Source of the DNA: DATGHS01 sp035307785 | GTDB taxonomy: Bacteria; Planctomycetota; Planctomycetia; Gemmatales; Gemmataceae | Reading direction: 5' to 3' | DNA: 17,164 bases | NCBI GenBank assembly: GCA_035307785.1 | Contig: DATGHS010000012.1 | Location: 1 to 17,164 of the forward strand | Shown here: piece by piece, positions 15,023 to 17,164 of the stretch | Layout: the number at the start of each line of letters is the position of its first letter | How positions within the stretch are numbered: the first letter of the stretch is position 1 | Translations under genes and position numbers: made by a program | The notes under the pieces: generated by a model | What the model saw: the letters and a program-made list of their open reading frames with translations, nothing else | What the model was told of the DNA's origin: nothing | The model's database searches: none

Positions 15023-15793
15023 ATGCGACGCCTTCGTCCGTTGATTGGGTTTGCGCTGGCCCTGCTGGTCGGCCTGGCGGTGTTGATGTGGTTCCCGCGC
15101 AGCCGCTTTACGGTGCTGGCCGTGGTACGCAATCAGCAATTTCAGGAGGATCGGCCCGTCGGTTATTGGGCCTATGAACTGAAGGACCAAGACCCCAAGC
15201 ATCGGGAGCATGCCATTCGGGTCCTTAATTCCATGGGTGAGAGTGCCAGAGACGCGGTTCCGCAGCTCATCGAGGCGCTGCACGATAAGGAAGACATCGT
15301 GCGCATTCTGGCTGCGTTGAGTCTGTCCAAAATCGGGCCCGACGCCAGTGAGGCCGTCGAGGAACTCGCGAAAGCGCTTACCGACGAGCATCCCCAGGTG
15401 CGCATGAATTCCGCCCTGGCGTTGACCCGAATCGGGCCAGCCGCAATGCCGGCCACTCCGCAATTGATTGCGGCGATGCAGGATCCGGACAACCGCGAGA
15501 TGGTCGCGCCGTTTAGGCATTCCGTGCGGCAACAGGCTGCGATGGCGCTAGCCAATTTCGGGGCCGCGGCACATGACGCAATCCCTGCATTGATCGACGC
15601 ACTGTCCGACTCGCTCCACGGCACTCGCTTCAAAGCAGCCTATGCCCTCGGGCAGATTGGTCCGCAGGCGAGCGCCGCGCGCGAACCGCTGATGCTAAGC
15701 CTTCATGACACCGATCCCTTGGTGGCAGACGAAGCGGCCTGGGCATTGAAGCGCATTTGCCCCAACGATCCGGAAGTGGCAAACTTGCCTTGA
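15023..15793 (+). CDS. Membrane-anchored HEAT-repeat protein (256 aa)
   Basis: The N-terminus has a hydrophobic anchor (IGFALALLVGLAVLMW, 8-23) after Arg-rich MRRLR, so the body should lie outside the cytoplasmic membrane. Residues 58-246 hold five to six HEAT-like helical pairs with the recurring pattern A-x-x-A-L-x-x-IGP, for example ALSLSKIGPDA, ALALTRIGPAA and AYALGQIGPQA. These scaffolds bind other proteins; no catalytic motif is seen. ATG 15023 has GGAGG 5 nt upstream. The frame stays open further upstream, but that part overlaps the WD40 gene in another frame and is not credible. It follows that gene by 95 nt on the same strand without an obvious terminator, so it is probably in the sigma-factor operon. 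Confidence 0.82.
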   Translation: MRRLRPLIGFALALLVGLAVLMWFPRSRFTVLAVVRNQQFQEDRPVGYWAYELKDQDPKHREHAIRVLNSMGESARDAVPQLIEALHDKEDIVRILAALSLSKIGPDASEAVEELAKALTDEHPQVRMNSALALTRIGPAAMPATPQLIAAMQDPDNREMVAPFRHSVRQQAAMALANFGAAAHDAIPALIDALSDSLHGTRFKAAYALGQIGPQASAAREPLMLSLHDTDPLVADEAAWALKRICPNDPEVANLP

Positions 15794-15834
15794 GTCACAA
15801 GCTTGTGCTCTTGAGCACGATTTGGAGTCGATGC

Positions 15835-16551
15835 ATGGTCTTTCGATTCGTCGTGGCGTCGTGGTTTTCCCTGTTGGCCATCCTGGGGCCTGCCACCACG
15901 AGTCTTCGCGCCGACGATTTCCAGCCAGAGACCGGGTATCGATCGCTATTCAATGGCAAGGATTTTACGGGGTGGACTTATTACAAGGCGAATCTGGACG
16001 GAAAAAACGAAAGCGCGGACAAGCGATTCCAGGTCGTGGATGGCATCATCGTCGCCAACGAAGGCAAGGGCATTCGCGATCTGTACACGGCCAACGAATT
16101 CAACGGGAATTTCCATCTGAAGATGGAGTTCCGCGCCTCGTTGAAGTCCGACAGCGGCGTGTACATTCGCGGCCCGCAGTTGCAAGTGCGCGACTTCATC
16201 CGTCGCGGCGAACACAAGCATCTGGCAAGCGTCTTCAGGAACGACGACTGGAACGAGCTTGACATTACCGTTCGCAATAACCAGATTTCGACTTCGCTCA
16301 ATGGCAAAGCGGTAGGCCCCGAAGACGCTTTGGAAGTAACGGTACGCGACGGAAAGCCAAATGTCGTATTGAACGGCAAGGCGGTCGAAGTCACGAACCT
16401 TCAGGTGACGAAGGGTCCAACTGCCGTCTGCAAGATCAACGGCGTGCAGTTCGATCCGACCTACAAGCCCGGGACGAAAGGCGGCATCGGCTTGCAGGCT
16501 GAGGTCGGCAAGTTCGAATTTCGGCATATTCGGATCAGGGAGATGCCGTAA
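15835..16551 (+). CDS. Secreted DUF1080 (3-keto-disaccharide hydrolase-like) protein (238 aa)
   Basis: A signal peptide covers about residues 1-26 (VVASWFSLLAILGPA, likely cleavage after LRA). The mature part is a concanavalin-like beta-sandwich of the DUF1080 family, very numerous in planctomycetes and linked to glycan or 3-keto-glycoside breakdown. Family signatures are YRSLFNGKDFTGW (35-47), FHLKMEFR (93-100), SDSGVYIRGP (105-114), WNELDITVRNN (139-149) and the C-terminal GGIGLQAE...FRHIRIR (216-234). A 17-residue unit is repeated (144-160 and 168-184), both ending LNGKAV. ATG 15835 has GGAG 7 nt upstream. It follows the HEAT gene by 41 nt and its stop is followed at once by the terminator. 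Substrate not predictable. Confidence 0.88.
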   Translation: MVFRFVVASWFSLLAILGPATTSLRADDFQPETGYRSLFNGKDFTGWTYYKANLDGKNESADKRFQVVDGIIVANEGKGIRDLYTANEFNGNFHLKMEFRASLKSDSGVYIRGPQLQVRDFIRRGEHKHLASVFRNDDWNELDITVRNNQISTSLNGKAVGPEDALEVTVRDGKPNVVLNGKAVEVTNLQVTKGPTAVCKINGVQFDPTYKPGTKGGIGLQAEVGKFEFRHIRIREMP

Positions 16552-16583
16552 GAAAGCCCAGGGACGGAAGTCCCTGGGCTTTC
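16552..16583 (+). terminator. Strong hairpin terminator between convergent genes
   Basis: GAAAGCCCAGGGA (16552-16564) pairs perfectly over 13 bp with 16571-16583 around cggaag, then atttta follows on the + strand. It starts right after the DUF1080 stop and lies 3 nt from the end of the convergent acetyltransferase, so it may stop both transcripts, although the T-run favours the + strand. Confidence 0.85.
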
Positions 16584-16586
16584 ATT

Positions 16587-17042
16587 TTAGTTGACTTTGC
16601 GCTGATAGAGATGGAAGTGCATTTCTTCAAAGCCTAATCGCTGATAAGTTGCTTGCGCGGCGTGGTTCTCCTTTTCCACATAAAGCCGCATGAGCACGAC
16701 GTTGTTTTCCGACTCTGCTTGCTTCAACGTGTACTCAAGAATCGCGCGGAACACGCCCTTGCCGCGCGCGTCGGCGCTCACGTACACGCTCTGCAGCCAC
16801 CAGATCCAGCCGTTGCGCCAGTCGCTCCACTCGTATGTAATCATCAGTTGACCGATGACCTCGCCATTTTCTTCTGCCACGTAATAGCGGCCTTTCGAGC
16901 TATCCGCCAGCACTGCACTTACCCCCGGCCCGAGGATCGCAACATCGAGCTTTACATCTTCCGACTCCTCCGCCAATCGCCGGTTGAACTCGACGATGGT
17001 TTCCGCATCGGAAATTCTGGCCTCACGCACTCGAAATGCCAT
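16587..17042 (-). CDS. GNAT-family N-acetyltransferase (151 aa)
   Basis: The GNAT fold moves an acetyl group from acetyl-CoA to an amine. The opening FRVREARISDAETIVEFNRR (3-22) is typical. Motif A is SVYVSADARGKGVFRAIL (85-102), with the pyrophosphate-binding R93-G-K-G-V-F. Motif B is NHAAQATYQRLGFEE (126-140), where the Tyr/Leu-Gly-Phe pattern is standard. ENGEVIGQLMITYEW (58-72) gives the central strands. Length is normal for a stand-alone enzyme. The ATG at 17042 has GAGG 6 nt upstream. It is divergent from apt across 66 bp, which must hold both promoters, and ends at the shared terminator. The substrate is unknown. Confidence 0.88.
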   Translation of the reverse strand: MAFRVREARISDAETIVEFNRRLAEESEDVKLDVAILGPGVSAVLADSSKGRYYVAEENGEVIGQLMITYEWSDWRNGWIWWLQSVYVSADARGKGVFRAILEYTLKQAESENNVVLMRLYVEKENHAAQATYQRLGFEEMHFHLYQRKVN

Positions 17043-17108
17043 GGTTGCCTCGGTTTGAAATCATCTGTAATCTAAACTGCCAACGCATCGGCCACGAGGT
17101 TTTGCCGC

Positions 17109-17164
17109 ATGGATCTGACCCGGTATATTCGCGACATTCCGGATTTTCCCAAGCCCGGAATTCT
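17109..17164 (+). CDS. apt: Adenine phosphoribosyltransferase, N-terminal fragment (3' partial)
   Basis: Only 18 codons are inside the window: M-D-L-T-R-Y then IRDIPDFPKPGI. The IRDIPDFPKPGI block is the conserved N-terminus of bacterial Apt, which makes AMP from adenine and PRPP in purine salvage. GAGG (17096-17099) lies 9 nt before the ATG. The active-site PRPP loop is beyond the edge, so completeness cannot be judged. Confidence 0.8.
   Translation, partial: MDLTRYIRDIPDFPKPGI

Overview
The window looks like chromosomal DNA of a planctomycete, probably of the Pirellulales type. This is inference from gene content: a Ser/Thr kinase with the short N-terminal module common in that phylum, a DUF1080 secreted protein, an ECF-type sigma factor followed by a FecR/WD40 membrane protein, and dispersed GC-rich palindromes. 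I saw no rRNA, tRNA, CRISPR array, phage or insertion-sequence gene.

Left third (1-6534, all + strand): a lipid/hydrocarbon locus. It opens with the 3' end of a PfaC-like polyunsaturated fatty acid (PUFA) synthase subunit, cut by the window edge, with three FabA-like hot-dog units. After 13 nt come oleA, oleB, oleC and oleD, the complete head-to-head olefin pathway: thiolase-type condensation, beta-lactone decarboxylation, beta-lactone formation and 2-alkyl-3-ketoacid reduction. OleA keeps the Cys/Glu/His/Asn set at the expected relative spacings. oleA/oleB share TAATG and oleC/oleD share ATGA, while oleB and oleC are separated by a 163-bp spacer rich in inverted repeats. The simplest reading is that a PUFA-type synthase feeds OleABCD to make a long polyunsaturated hydrocarbon.

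Middle (6547-10157, - strand): a secreted alpha/beta hydrolase with its own terminator-like hairpin, a membrane Ser/Thr protein kinase with an uncharacterised C-terminal domain, and a small membrane-protein gene that appears interrupted by one in-frame TGA. Divergent from the hydrolase is a medium/long-chain acyl-CoA ligase (10359-12041), followed by a long perfect palindrome that also occurs as a half copy upstream of the ligase. A 66-aa unknown lies on the - strand after it.

Right third (12585-16551, + strand): an apparent operon of an ECF-like sigma factor, a single-pass membrane protein with an anti-sigma-like N-terminus, a FecR-like region and a seven-blade WD40 propeller, a membrane-anchored HEAT-repeat protein and a secreted DUF1080 protein, closed by a strong hairpin terminator. 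A GNAT acetyltransferase converges on that terminator and is divergent from the start of apt (adenine phosphoribosyltransferase), which runs off the right edge.

Points most worth a second look: the palindromic element carried in frame inside the PfaC-like protein, the physical pfa-ole linkage, the competing hairpins before oleC, and the FecR-WD40 partner of the sigma factor.
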